64,000 bases of DNA. Origin: Bryum argenteum. Its lineage: Eukaryota; Streptophyta; Bryopsida; Bryales; Bryaceae. This document shows, piece after piece, positions 22,340 to 36,104 of the stretch (the first letter of the stretch is position 1; each line of letters opens with the position of its first letter). Position numbers and translations under genes: made by a program. Location of the stretch: assembly GCA_037043015.1 (NCBI GenBank), contig CM073327.1, positions 7,360,727 to 7,424,726 of the forward strand. Reading direction: 5' to 3'. Under the pieces are notes generated by a model. That model did no database searches. It saw only the letters and a program-made list of their open reading frames with translations, and was not told where the DNA came from.

Positions 22340-25204
22340 ATGGCCAACAAATCATCCTCACCTTGGTTCACCGATGTTCATGAAGTACAAGGCCAACCTA
22401 CCACGACCCCAACTCGTCCAATGCAATCTCGTCATAAGGTTATGAGCAAGAGGCTAGAACGGCACTCGATCACCTTGGTTATGAAGGCAAGCGTGGGGTC
22501 CGCCTTAATACGATTACGCTTTGTCCAAAATTGAACACCCGAGTGATGGATTTATTTCAAGATGTGACGGGCGGTTCCCTCCACATAATGGAGAAATGAG
22601 CGGTTTTCATTCAATACCATCGTCATCGAAGTTCCAAATGTTGGCACGCCAAGGTCCACTGGTGGAGACTCTTGCGTGGGATCTTCCAAGCTACCCTTCG
22701 ATTCCATCAACACCTTTAGTTTGGATCAATCTCCGCCTGTTCCTAACTTTGCGGGACAAGTGAGGGTTGGTGGGCATATCAATAGGGCGATGAAACAATC
22801 GTGATTGAAGATGGTTTCTTTGAAGCGGATAGGCGGGAACTAGACATACTTTGGGCAAAGTTTTTCTATGAAGCAAACGTCACCGTTTCTTTGTAGCACG
22901 GAATCCGATCTTCAAGGAAGCCGTAATGAAAACTGCTTCTTTCCGAAAACCATATGTCCCACCTTCTTACCATGACATTCGGACAAAGTTGTTGGGACAA
23001 GTAAAAAGTGATCTAGAAGGAAAACTAGATAGTAGACTCAAGGAGAGCCTTCGGAAGTTCGGGGAACTTTAGCCATGGATGGATGGTCATCATCTTGAGT
23101 AGTCGCCCTCTTGTAAATGCAATGCTAGTGACTCTGGCCGAGAGCTTTTTCTTGGCGCCGTCGATACTACCGCAAAAGAAAAGACAAAGAATGTATATGG
23201 CCTCTATCATGGTCAAGTTCATCAAACAAGTTGGCCACGAGAACGTTGTCCAAGTCTGCACGGACAACGCTTCTGTAATGATTAATGCCTCTCGATTAGT
23301 CGTTGAGGATTATCCCCATATATTCATTTAGGGATGCGCCACGCATGCGATGGATTTGTTGTTGGAAGATTGGGGAAAGGCGTCATGGGTGAAAGAAACT
23401 TTGGAAAAGGCCAAGGGCTTGGTCAAGTTCATCAAAAATCGTCAAATGCCTTTAGCCGTGTTTCGTAAACATGAGACAAGGTTTAGCCTATTGATGCCTG
23501 GGAAAACAAGATTTGCGTGCAATTTTATAATGATAGATCGCTTATTGCAGTTCGCGATTCTTTGGAGCAAATCGTTGTAGATCCCCGATGGTTGTCATAT
23601 GCCTCGAAGAAGTCTCTATCGGCTAGAGATAAATTACCGGAGTCCCGCAACGTAAGAAAAGTGGTTTTGGATGACGGTTTTTGGCGTTGTGTACAAACTT
23701 CCGAGATATGGTGGCCCCGATGAGTGTATGCTCTTCGGGAATTGACGGCAAGGAGCCTTGTACGGGCAAGGCTTTGCATATCGTTCGTCAGCTCGAGAAG
23801 CATGTACTGACGCTATCTACACAACCATTTTCACTCCCGACGGATTTAGCGGACATTGCAAAGGAGAACTTCTACGCAAGGAAAAAGATGATGACAACAG
23901 ATCTGCTCTGTGCTGGTGCACTTTTGAATCCTTATTTACTACATGACAAAGAGTTAGCGATGATATTGAGGAGGTCGCATGCATGGGTGCGGGCGTGTTC
24001 TAAAAACTCTATGTGCTCCGGGCACTTATCATGATGTGGCGAATGAATATATGGCATTTCGAATGAGGAGTGCACCATTTCATGAGATGTTGGATCCTAC
24101 TGAGTCGAAATGTTCTCCCTTTGTTTGGTGGGAAATTGAAGGGTTTGTTGGAAAACTTCTTGCTCCGATTGCAAAGCGAATCCTAGCTCAAACGGTGTCA
24201 TCGTCGGCGTGCGAACGCAATTGGAGCAGTTACTCTTTCGTTCACGATAGGAAGCGGAATCGGTTGCTACCGGAAAGGGCTGATGACTTGGTCTTTGTAT
24301 ACACCAACTCAAAGTTACTTGCAAACGCAAAGTTAACGGATGAGAAGAGGTGGTACTCGGAGAACTTGGATGTAGAGGATCGTGACGTACGTGACTCCGA
24401 GGATGAAGAAACCCCCCATAACTCAATTGGTGAAGGCTTTTCGGATCACGTTTTGGAGGACCTAGAAGATGACCTCAATAGCATCCCCGCTATGAGCTTG
24501 CAAGATGCTTTGAACGTCCCGAACACCACGTATGACTTTGTTGACGATGAAGCTGAGGCGGATGATCCAGATGAATTGTTGCCCCTAGCTCATTTACCAC
24601 GGTTTCAAAAGGATACCGACAAAGTCACATGTGATAATACCCCTCGTACCGGACTAACTCCAAATACGGACGAAACGTTGTTCGAATGTGAAAATCGTGG
24701 GGGATGATACTCATGGCCGTACTGTTACGTTGGATCCAATAACGATAAATATGACGTCCGCCACTGCGGACGAACCTGCTTTGCCTGCTGTTGCCTCTCG
24801 GTCTCTATTTCAAAAATGTGATTTAGAGTCCCTCTGATGATGGAGAAATCTTCCAAACGTTTGGTGTCACTTTCAAATCAAGTGCGACCTCGAACAAGAC
24901 GTACCAATTCCGCGGAATCTCTAGTGACTCGGATGTACCGCTTCTTCAATTGGGATACAAGAACCTTCCGGGAGGTTCGGGGCTACGGAAGAAGGAGCCT
25001 CCAAGAGTTATGACGAAACGTAAAGCTCCAATGCTTCCGTTTCTTCATGATAAACCGAAGAATCCCCTTGATGCCATTGAGAATGCGGGAAAATTCAAGA
25101 TCATTCATTCGGGAAGTCACAAACGAAGAATCAAACAAGAAGTTAGTAGTGATTTCAAGATGACCCTACGGGATCTAGCGGAGTCAAGTAAAAGGAGACA
25201 ATGA
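22340..25204 (+). pseudogene. hAT transposase (DUF659 and C-terminal dimerisation domains), decayed
   Basis: The frame opens at ATG 22340 (MANKSSSPWF) and shifts several times. Around 23040-23180 the pieces GTLAMDGWSS and PLVNAMLVTLAESFF fit the DUF659 part of plant hAT transposases (the Asp of the catalytic core). From 23979 a 242-residue frame holds the conserved C-terminal hAT dimerisation region: PIAKRILAQTVSSSACERNW, then FVHDRKRNRLLPERADDLVF. An acidic tail follows. A further frame at 24950-25204 (basic, KKEPPRV...HKRRIKQEV) probably belongs to the same gene. Stops and frameshifts occur mainly in the first 1.6 kb, so this copy is unlikely to make a working enzyme. Confidence 0.85.
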
Positions 25205-25510
25205 TTATGCAATTCCTATCGATGTGGATGAATAGACATTAATTACATGCTCAGACACGTAGTAGAGGTCTAGCATACTTCGTGTATGCTAGAGATAGTA
25301 TAGCTCGTGAAACTTTATTACCAAACTGTTGATATGTTCGTACTTTATTTTGTCTGAAAATGTCGGTGAATAGTCAACAAAAGACTATTACATCATAAGA
25401 AATAAAAAACTTCATTATAAAAACCATGCATTACAAATCCAAAATGGTATGCGACCCTATTCCGGGAACTGTAACCCTCCTTAACCGTCTACGCTTCTAC
25501 TGGATTTCTA
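25205..25510. other. Gap between convergent genes
   Basis: About 300 bp between the 3' ends of the hAT transposase and the RING gene. It presumably holds both 3' untranslated ends. Nothing else is seen. Confidence 0.6.
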
Positions 25511-28500
25511 TTACATCGCAACTGAATGCTCTTCTGTATCAATTGTATTTGCTATACTACGAGTCCGGGGTCTTTGGCTTGGTCTAGCAATTCTACCGCC
25601 CTCGTCGTATTCTTGATCCACTGCAGCAATTTCTCTGTTGTTGCCCGACATCCAACTGTCGTTGCTCTCATTGCCATCATCCCTTTTCCGTTTCTTGGGT
25701 GGGTTAGCATTTTTGGAACGGAAGATTTTCATGGCCTCCTCGATTCGTCCCACCACATCCTTCACAAAGGAGTCCTCTGCTGTGATAGACACCAATAACT
25801 CCGGCTTCGGGTCTTTGATCATTGTCGTCCAATGAGTAATGATGTTCTTAATGCGCGACTCAAATTTCTCTACCGCCTCCCAGAAAGTACAGTCTGCGTC
25901 TTTGAAAGATTCCTCCTTCGTTGAAATCCGTAAGTGTGCGGCCTCTTCCAACTTGGCTAGGACTAAAGCCCTTCCAATCGGCCTATCATCGTACTTCTTG
26001 TACTCCTCTCCAAACTCAATGTCACTTGTTACCTCATGCCACAAACCATCTTCTCCCTTCTCCACTCTCTTTGGAGGGAATCGGAAGAAACGATTGTGTT
26101 CGATCTCAATGTCCTCCAAAGTTGCGGCAAAACATCTCTCGTTGCTCATTGTCTTCAATATCTTGCGCCCTAATCTCCACCTCGTAGTCACGTGTCATCC
26201 AAAGCAATGGATCTGTCTCGCCTACATCATGCATGAGGAGCTGGTGTTTTGATGTTGAACTATCCCATTCAAGTGCTTTCCCCCACTCACGAAAGTTGTG
26301 AAGTTTCTTTGGAAGTTGATCCAAAGGGAGATTCCATCGGTTGAACTCGTGCCCAGGTGGCATGACATCGCGCATCCCCATCACTTCGTAGAATCTCGTG
26401 CTAATTGGAGAACGACATATAGGACATGATGATTTTCCCCGGGCAGCGCTTGCTATGCAAGTAACATGAAAGTTATGGCCACATTGGCCTAGTGTGTACG
26501 CTCCTTCTGGACCGAAATGATATCGGCACATGCCACATTTTTCCTTCAGTATTGTCGGTGGGGGGTCGCATGTGTAAACGACATTTCGATTTGATTCCAC
26601 AAAATGCGATGAGAATGAGTTGTATGGCACCCATCCTTCTGCTACTTCCAAACTCCAATCAATATCATCATCTTTTCCCATCCGATTGAAATTTGTTCGC
26701 TCCATCATCTCCTCGACATCACCCCAAATAGTGACCTTAGTAGGTTCGTGTTCTCGTAATCTTTCGTATTTTTTAAATTCCTCCAATGATGTATTCACAT
26801 GTTCACTCGAACCACATGATTTGGCGGCGATCTTCTTCAGATTATGTTGTGCCTTTGAAACCATGGCCTCCCTATCTTGAAGTCGGTGAACCCAAGCCAA
26901 CCAAGGCAATATGTTCTCTTCGCGTGGTGTATAATCCACATTTCTCAATGCCATTCGTATGGATTCTAGTTCAGCTCGTGCCTCATCTCTCTGCTTCATC
27001 ATCGCTTCCAATTGCATTTCCAATGTTTCTTTAGGACATTGATTATGTAGGCAATCTTTTCCCTTCGAATGTGTATCATCCTCTACACGCACGCCCCTCC
27101 TTCCATTGTCCTCCGATTCCGTATCATCGTCCAAATCGATGATTTGTTTTCCTTTCTCCTGCGTACTGAACCGTGCTTCCTTCTCTTGAATGTCCTCTAC
27201 TGCCTCAGTAGGCCCTGGCTCGCATGATGGAGTACCTTTCATCTCCGGGCCATCACTCTTATTATTCCCATCATTATTAGATGGGATAAGATCACCTTCC
27301 CTTTCCGATCCTTTCTCCAATTTTTGAAATTGGAGAATTATCTTTGGATTTACGGGGACATCTTCCACATCACCTTCTTCGGGAGGATTCAAAATGTTCA
27401 TCGCTTGCTCCATGAGATTGCGAGAGTACGGGGATTTTCTCGCGCTCATATCCATTAAGTTTGAAATCATAAACCACCTTGTCAATCACGGTAATTGCTA
27501 CGTTATACTTATCCTCAAGACTTATAAACTCCTCCGTATCCTTTATCCTTGCTTTCACATACGGGAGCCATGCCTCGATATCTTCTCGTAGTCTATAGTC
27601 GCTTCTAGCATTCGAGGCGTCATTATGGCAAGAGTTTGAGCCAATTCTAAAAACCGTGGAACCATAGCAAAGAACAACTTCAACCCCGACTTTCATCTCG
27701 GTCCCAGCTTGCAATATATGGGTTTTTTTGGTGTCTTCCCACTTCATCTTCGTCTCACCATCTGGAATGGTTTCGTCGTATATGACCTTCGCTACTTCGT
27801 CAATAGAAGTGAGATACTCTCAGATTTCTTGTTGCTTGGTACTCCTTCATATAATTCTTGAAATTTGACCACCAATCCTTCTCCATCTGCGGAGTAATGG
27901 AATCTGGCATGGATGTTGTTTCCATTGGTTTACTTGGCCCTGCCTCATTCGATTTTGGATTATTATCGGTCAAATTTAGGCCATTGGGAATAATAGGGTT
28001 ATCTGGAATGAGAGGGGAGAGTACCTCTTCCACTACATTCTCTAAGTCCCCCACCTGATCTTGCACTGCATTCGCCTCTTCCAATGACTGCTCTCCAATG
28101 CGTACATCCCGAAGCCTATCAACCGCAGATTGTTCGTTTGATAGACCATCCGTGGCAAGAGGAATGTCTCAGTATCCTTTGTAACGACATTCTCATCTTC
28201 CGTTGTATCCTCTTGACCTTTGTTTTTTTTTTTTTTTTTTTCAAAAACCTCCAAAATATGCTTTGTCAAGGCAGATTGTGGATCAAAGCAATCCGGGATA
28301 TGCTTCTGCTTCCTTTCAATGCGAAGCGGAAATTGAGTATTAGTTTGGTACGTGCTCCAATTTATCTTCCGCTGTAGTATCAACTCAGCATATACCATTG
28401 CCAACAATTGGTAACAAAAGTACCCTTTTGTTTTGGCACGATCCCGAACAAGGCCCGCCATACTTCCTCCGCACGGTGGATAAAGTGATCATCCTTGCAT

Positions 28501-28786
28501 GTTGCGGGTTGCAACAAAAGTTCTTGGTATGAACTGCATGACATTCTTTAGGCCAAAGCTTGCCAATGTGAAACATCTTCACATATTTCTTGCAAATTTG
28601 AGCGGTCCAATACTCCGTCACCTCCAGTTCCCAACCGCGTTCCGCTTTAATGTCTTCATTCTCTAAAATCTCCCAATTCAGCCCATGAGTTGCACCTTTT
28701 TGTTTATTCCTCTTCTTAGGCGCCTCTGCTGATATCATCGAATTCTCCACCTCCATACTCGTGTTCACGTTCTCAGTCGACGTCAT
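25511..28786 (-). pseudogene. RING-H2 protein gene of the nested element, frame-shifted
   Basis: The minus-strand start is MTSTENVNTSMEVENS at 28786. The N-terminal part has WTAQICKKYVKMFHIGKLWP and, in another frame, LAMVYAELILQRKINWST. Both resemble the start of the gene at 34746, so the two are paralogous at this end. The middle is acidic with coiled coil (LEMQLEAMMKQRDEARAELE). At about 26400-26560 is a full RING-H2 pattern: CGMC, QCGHNFHVTC, then CPIC, with eight ligands in C-C-C-H-H-C-C-C order. RING-H2 proteins usually act as ubiquitin ligases. A C-terminal frame (25511 to about 26160) ends with a basic stretch PPKKRKRDDG. At least four frame changes separate the pieces. The role in the element is unknown. 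Confidence 0.7.
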
Positions 28787-28956
28787 CGTGCAAGTATCAC
28801 CGAAGGATCCACGGGACGAAGCAGCCGCAACAAATGTGAAAAAAACCGACCCCTTCTCCTCTCCAACTAGAATGCAAAGAGCGCCTTAGCAAATCGGAGG
28901 CAATTCAATTGGGTTACCATGAGGAGAGGAAGTGGTGGAAAATGAAGCCGACGGCC

Positions 28957-29345
28957 CTTTATAGTGCCCTCATGCCGACCGGCCGACCGACCAACCGACC
29001 GGCCAAGCCTAGCCGTCAAAGCCCCGAGCGGCCGATCGCTGCTGGGCCGGACCGCCGTCCGTCCCGGACCGACCGACCCCCCTGACCGCCGACCGCCCCG
29101 GACTGCGCGACCGCCCCGGACTGCCGACCGCCCCGACTGCCGACCGCCCCGGACCTGCCGACCGCCCCGACCCTGCCGACCCGCCCCCGGACTGCCGACC
29201 GCCCCCCGACACCCCGCCCCGGACCGGCCGTGGGGCCATCGGGACCGTCCGATTGATCGCCCGGACCGCCCGGGCCTGGCCGACCGACCCTGACGGCCGA
29301 ACCTTCGCAGGCCGGGCCTGGCGGAGCGGCCGCCGGCCGCCCCTC
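28957..29345 (-). promoter_or_regulatory. GC-rich island and TATA box of the RING gene
   Basis: A CCGACCGCCCCGGA-type island lies at about 28965-29345. On the minus strand TATAAAG (28957-28963) stands about 170 bp before the ATG at 28786. Confidence 0.65.
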
Positions 29346-32084
29346 TAAACCCTAACCCCAAAATTTGTTGTGCCCCTTTACAAACCCTAGGCATCAACCA
29401 ATGAAGATCTATCTATCTCTAAAATATTAAATTTGGGCCCTCGAAGTGGGCATTAGGACTTTATATTGCAAGATCCACTCTATGACCCACTTTGTAAAGT
29501 AGAGCTAAAGTTAAGGCACACTTTAAGTCCAAGTGGGCTCAACTCCAAATGGGCCCAACTTCAAATGGCCTCTAGTATAAAGTAGCCGTAAAAAGTGCCA
29601 AAACCCCTCAAAACCAACTTGTTATGAATTTCACTTCAATCCGAAAATGATGAAATTTAGTAGATTCTCTTGTGCACTAATAAATTATCATCTCGCAATC
29701 TATGAGGCTCTATGAATCAAACTTTTATGCACATGACTTACAAGAGTATGTTTTTTAGGGCATCCTCAATGGAGACTAAATAACCGCCCTTTGTACCAAA
29801 TTCTATGTTTTGAGTGATTTTGAATTAAAAATACAATTACCAACGTAAGAAGCGCATGTAAAAAACGTGAGATAGATCTCAAGAAATAAGAAATGTGGAT
29901 AAAATTTTATTCCCAAATTGTGTAAACTTTCCCTACAAATTTAAAGTTGTTTTATTTAAATTTGTTTTAGGTTTTTTTAAAAAATTAGACCTAGTCGCTT
30001 AAAAGTTTCTACTTAACCGTCTCCCTTGCAACGAATTTCTTATACTAATAGGATAATTATAAACTGTAATTATCTTTCTTCAAGAAGATAGATAGATACA
30101 AACTCCAATTTTCATATCGAATATAACAATTGTATATAAATATAACCAAAGAACTCACGACAAAAAATAGTCTCTTCCATCTTACCCATGAGTTTATATA
30201 TCCACCTAAAAGTCTTTCTATAGTCTTTTACTTTCCAATTTCTAAAAACAAATCTTATTAATAGATCAATTATAGAAATCTAACTCTTCATGTATGTAAA
30301 CCATTTATATTTAAAGTAGGATATGTATATTTACGTATATACTATGTATTAATAAATTAGAATATGTATATTTATGTATGTACTTTATGTTTCATAGTAT
30401 AATATGTATATGAAGGTATATATTATATGTAATATATATTATAATTGTATCGTATTATTGTTGAATTTATTATAAATATAATATTTCCTGTATACATCAA
30501 TACATGTATAGTATATATACTTATGTATGTACTTTTTGATTTATAGTTCTCGCACACAAAGTAGAATTGATTTGCTTTACCTCTAAATATGTATTTAAGT
30601 AGAACCACTATTTATATAGAACTTGTTTACCTCTAAATAAAATCTTAGCATTAAATCGCTATTTATGTAGAGTGACTTTACCTCTAAATATGTTTTTAGC
30701 AAAACCGCTCTATCTTTACCGTATAGTGTATATATATTATTTATTTTATTATTTTCATTTTAGAGGGGACCCCAGTTAAGAACCAACATCCCGGATGAGA
30801 CTATAACATGTCCAATATATAATAAAGGAATTAGCCTACAAAGGTTTGTAAAATAATGTATTGGATATGGAAAAATAAAAATATTAGCTAGGGAAATTAA
30901 TAAATCCTAGACCATGAACCTTATATCCTATGCTCAAGTGATTTCATCCACAATATACTCTAAATGAAAAAGCAATGGCTATTCAAATCATTCTATTCCC
31001 TAATCAATCCATCAAAGTTTCTAATATAAGAATAATCAACTTCATTTAACATAAAATAGAAGTACTATACGTGTACAAGATCAAATATGATTATAACTTT
31101 ATAAGTTAATGCCGTTATTGCCATATGTTAAAAACTTATAGGGTGCGATATTTTTATTAATTTATTTGTAACGCTTTTTACTTCTCTTAATTTATGATCA
31201 CAATATAGAAAACAATAGAACTGTATATCAATTACCTTTACAAGAGGTAAATAAATAATTACTCAAATTAATACACAACGATGAAATTATTTCTAAATGC
31301 ACATGAAATAATATAGACCATAAAATGTGGACAACTTAAGGGCTAAATAGGAAGTTTAAATATTGACTAATACGGTAATACCAAAGTTATGAAAACAAAA
31401 TACTCACACATGCTCACCTACATTTAATATATACTTAGATCTCTCCAATGTTAGACATAAGTATACTCTCATCAAGGAATAGGTAAAAAGTCCGGAAAGT
31501 GATATGAGAGGATTTAGGGCCACCTCAAAGTGCACAATAGGGGCCAAGCCATTAATGGGGCCAATACATGAAAACATCTCCTTGTGAGAATGGATCAATA
31601 TTTGACAAAAGTTGGGACATTCAAGAAATGAATGAAAATTCATGGCCTAAAAGCGTTCTCTTCATTCAAATTAAGAAAGAATATTTGTAAGAAATAAAAT
31701 CAATGAGAACAAATCTAAAACATGGACTCTCGCTAATAATAAGAATTGGCCCCATAACCTTCGTTTTCCTTCTAGAAAAAATGGGCACCAACTCCCAACA
31801 CCTTCACTAATGGGGAATAGGCATGGGAGATATGTTGGCCTTGACTCCTCTTGCAAGGAGTCCCTTATTATAGAATTATTTGGAGCCTAGAGTATCTTTG
31901 TCATAAAACATTCTTGTTTCTGACAAAGAGATCTTCCCGACATTCCCTTGTCAGAACATTCCCTACCCCGATTTAGACGCCACGTGTACGCGAGACGCTA
32001 AATATAGAAATGCAAATATGCAATGCGGGAAGTGAGAGAAGTTGAGGAAACGGGAGTTCGGCCTTCCGGGAGAGGCAAGAAGAG

Positions 32085-32310
32085 GAGGGGGAGGGAGGTC
32101 GCGCGGCCGACCGACGGATAGCCGACCGGTCGGTCGGCGGCAGCCGACCGCAGCCGCCGCCGGCGGCCGATCTCGGGCGGTCCCGGTCGCCGCTCGCCCG
32201 TCCGCGTCGCCGGGCCGGTCGGTAGGCCGGTCATGCGGTCGATCCCCATCGGTCGGCCGGGCACGAGCGGCCCGTTTGACCGATCGTACATCGCCATCGC
32301 CCGCTTCGGT
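32085..32310. repeat. Orphan GC-rich island in the nested element
   Basis: The same CGGCCGACCG/CGGTCGGTCGG composition as the four promoter islands, but no long coding frame starts on either side. It may be a promoter that lost its gene. Confidence 0.5.
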
Positions 32311-32516
32311 TTTTCTTTTTTTTTTTTTTTCTTAGTTTCCATTGTGTTCTCGAATCTTTCAAAATTACATAGGATCCTTTTTAAATTTTAATCCCTCTCG
32401 ATTTCATTATTAGATTCTCAAAGATTATTACACAATGAAAAAAGGAATCCTATGTTGATTTGTGAAATGCTATATATTCTTTATTCACGGATATTGGTTT
32501 AGTGGTTTAGGGTTCC

Positions 32517-32552
32517 GGGTTTAGGGTTTAGGGTTTAGGGTTTAGGGTTTAG
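32517..32552. repeat. Interstitial TTTAGGG repeat
   Basis: Four to five nearly perfect TTTAGGG units. This is the plant telomere motif, here inside a transposon. A second run, reading CCCTAAA, is at about 40125-40156. Confidence 0.85.
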
Positions 32553-34261
32553 GTTTATGGTTTACTTAGAGATTTCATGATTGCGGTAGCTTTGTTATAT
32601 GAAATTTTCACTTCAATCTAGAAGTGATGAAATTTCGTAAATTCTCTTGTGTACTAACATATTATGATCTCGTAGTGTATGAGGTTATATGACTCAACTT
32701 TGGGGCACATGACCTACAACTATAACTCTATTTCAATATTGCATGGTTGAGAATGTAAGTTGAGGATCCTCATTTTAATATAGGACCCTTATTTTGGAAA
32801 TGCGACATTTGGTAAAAAATGGACATTAGGTTTGGGGAGTCTATAATCTTAGATGCTATGTTGAATGTTGAAAATACTATCAATATATTCCTTGCAACAA
32901 ACTCGTGATTTATTCCATGTCAATAATAATAACAATGCGATGGAGAAAAGTGGCATTCTAATTGATTAAAAATATAAATCAATACTACACCATGCATACA
33001 CGAATCCCTTATTTTCATTCCACACACAATTGAGTTTCCAAAGATTTCCAACACCAATCTTTATAAGTTGATGCGATATGTTAAAAACTTTTAGAGTTGG
33101 ATATTTTCAAAAATTTATTTGTCTCCCTTTTTACTTCTCTTTATTTGTGATTGCGAAATAGAAAACAATAGAGTCCTCTTTCTATTACCTTTGTAAGAGG
33201 TAAATAAATAATTATTCAAATAAATACAATAAAAAAATGGTACTAATAAATATGGAAAAAGAATATGTGCAAATTAAGTACAATGATATGTACTACATTA
33301 TAAATATACTCCTACCTTAGTTCAAGGGTGTCAAACAAAAATAGCCAATAATAGAATGAGTTGTTTAGGCATAATGTTTTTTCAGTTAAGCCTATTCTTA
33401 TGTCTAAATGTGGTCAATGTAAGGCCTAACACGGTAATACCAAAGTTATGAAACTAAATGGTCACACATGCTCTATAAGTCTATTACAATATTACATGTT
33501 TGAGAATGTAAATTGTGCATCTTCATTTCAATATAGGACCCTTCATTTGATAATGCGTCATTTGGTTAAAAATAGGCACTACGTTTGGGGAGTATATAAT
33601 CTTAGATCCAATTGGCAAAAAAAAAAACTTATTTTGTTCCTTTAAGTCATTTTGAAGTATTCTAATTATAATGTGAATAAGAATGAAATTAGAAAATACG
33701 AGTAATTATTATATACGGTATAAATAAAACCACGTCTATTTACATAAAACCTACTGTTGACATGGAAGACACAAATTAGGATACAGTAGATTCTATCATC
33801 CCTGGTTCTAAATTTGGGACGCATGTATGTATAATGAAATTTATATGTTATATGTTTTATACGTACACATATTTTCATGAACGCCAATAGCCTTCTATTA
33901 TAGTTCATGAGAAAATATATTTTTAAGCTAATACATGTTCATTGTAAGTTTGTAACCCTTAACCTCAAATGCCCAAGGGGTGTAGACTCTAGAGCCTAGA
34001 AACACACGTTTTGCAAAGTGCAAGAGATGAAAATAAAGGTTAGCAATCTAGATCCCAACCGTACAACATTGTAGAAGACTTGGTTTAGGTCATGTGGAGG
34101 AAATTTGGACTCCAAGACTAGAACTATTAAAAAAAAAAATTTCTTTGTGGGCCATGGGAAAGCATGCCTCATGTTTGAAAAAAATCAAAAAACAAGACTT
34201 GGTTCTCCATCGACGTTCATTTTCTTCTCCCTATGGAAACCCAACAGTTGTTTAATAAAAA

Positions 34262-34295
<34 letters not shown>

Positions 34296-34304
34296 AAACA
34301 ACAA

Positions 34305-34609
34305 AGCCCCGCCGACCGGACGGGGACGGGCGGCCGACCGCATCGGACGGCGGCCGACCGCTCGCGCGACCGTCGGACGGCGGCCGTCGGATCCGTCGGC
34401 CGCGACGGATCGGATCGGTCGGCGCGATGGCCCGGCCGATCCGGCGGCCGCGACGGATCTGTCGACCGACGGGCGGCTGCGACGGTCGCCAATGCGGCCA
34501 TCGGATTGGCCGACCGATCCCGCCCGACCGATGGCGGAATCGACCGCGGCCGACGGAGATCGGACGGCCGGGAACGGGCGAATGCCGACCGCCGCGATTG
34601 GTATAAATA
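34305..34609 (+). promoter_or_regulatory. GC-rich island and TATA box of the repeat-rich gene
   Basis: A CGGCCGACCG-rich island ends in TATAAATA at 34602-34609, 137 bp before the ATG at 34746. Confidence 0.65.
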
Positions 34610-34745
34610 GCCGACCGGGCTCATTTCTTCTCACTCACAGTGCGCCCGTCGCTGTGGTTTTCCATGTCGATTGCGCTCCTCGAGTCCCCTCTCTTGATAA
34701 TCGACGCCATTTTTTTGCGCTTTTTTTTTTGTTGTGGTGAACAAT

Positions 34746-36104
34746 ATGCCGAGGGAACGACGTACTAGTGCACCCAAGGGCAAGGCCCCGGAGATGGACT
34801 GGGAAGCAACTGACGATCCAAATTGTGTTGCCAAAGATGGATGGGAAGATGAACCGGCGAGAATTTGGAATTGCACCATGTGCAAGCGATATGTGAAGAT
34901 GAAACACCTCATGAAGTTATGGCCAAGAAATCAAGCGATTATATCGGGGCCACGACGCGAAGGACTAGCCAGCAGTTGCACAAGTCAACATTTCACACTT
35001 CGTTATCATGAAGTGACCATTGCCGTTGGAGACGGAATACTAGGCCGAAATCATGTTATATTCCAACATGGCTATGGTTTGGGCAGAAATCGTTCTACAT
35101 AAGAACGTGAATTGGAGCACCGTAACAGGTTTGAATGTTGCCGAATTGGATCGGAGCCATGATTTCATACCAACTAGTTGGCTTGGACCCAGTGATTGTA
35201 TGCCCCTTTGGTCAAATCGGACATATACGGAGATGTCGGAAGTTCAAGATGAAGAAAGTACACCTCCAAGGAGATATGGAGGTCAGACACGAATTTCTCA
35301 AGATACACCTCCGAGGGGATACGAGGGTCAAACACAACATCAACAAGACACACCTCCGAGGGGATACGAATGTCAATCTGAACATCAACAACATACACCT
35401 CCGAGGGGATATGGGGGTCACACAGCAGATAATTATAATCGCAGCAATAACAGGGGTATGGTACCAATCTCTTTTGGCATAGGAAGTGGTGGGTATTATC
35501 CCGGTAGCAATATATACGGTCCAGGAACCACTACTCCTGAGACATATAGGCCAGAGCATCCAAGGGATACGTACCAATCCGCAGGCCAACACGATACAAG
35601 TCCGAATCTTTGGAGGAAGATATATGCCAACATATCCTCGGGATACATACGAGTCGAGGCCGATACGGTGGAATGAGTGCTCCGGAGAGCTATACGCCAA
35701 CATATCCTCGGGAATTTAACGATGTTCCCGGCCAATATGGTAGAGGACCAAAGTCCAGTACCATATCCCAACACATCCAAGGGACACATATGAGTCTCGA
35801 GGCCGGTATGGGAGAGGACCTAACATTCGAGAAAGGTACCCCACAACGTATCCTCTTGGATCATACGATGCTCACAACCAATACGGTAGAAGACCCGAGG
35901 TTCCGGATAGCTTTAGACCAACGTATTCAAGAGATACGCATGATCATCACGGCGAGTACGGTAGAGCTATTACCAATCCCGAGTACCGTACTCCAAGTCA
36001 AGCAAGAGATGAATACGAGCCCGTTGGAATTACCGAACAAGCATCGTGAAGAGCATATCACTCGAGATCCATATCCGGTATGGCCAACATGCATATGGGA
36101 GTAA
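34746..36104 (+). pseudogene. Repeat-rich protein gene, paralogue of the RING gene's N-terminus, frame-shifted
   Basis: The start MPRERRTSAPKGKAPE leads into RIWNCTMCKRYVKMKHLMKL. After a frame change comes NMAMVWAEIVLHKNVNWST. Both motifs match the RING gene at 28786 (ICKKYVKM...KLWP; LAMVYAEL...INWST). A four-fold tandem repeat of about 17 residues follows (core TPPRGYEGQ; DNA 35258-35420). Further Tyr/Pro/Gly-rich units (PETYxPxxPRxTY) run to 36104 across two more frame changes. There is no RING domain. The composition suggests a disordered protein; the function is unknown. It faces the kinase-like gene. Confidence 0.6.

Larger units (their letters stand above)
29346..34100. other. AT-rich centre of the nested element with diverged internal duplications
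   Basis: No gene is recognised. Segments near 29630-29760, 31100-31290 and 31360-31400 match 32590-32710, 33050-33230 and 33420-33480 at moderate identity. Segment 32715-32860 matches 33480-33610. An orphan GC-rich island lies at about 32085-32310 with no clear gene beside it. A short TTTAGGG run occurs at about 32517-32552. Confidence 0.55.

Noticed and set aside
32517-32552. True chromosome end or telomere fusion
   Set aside because: Only a few units, embedded in transposon DNA with continuous sequence on both sides.
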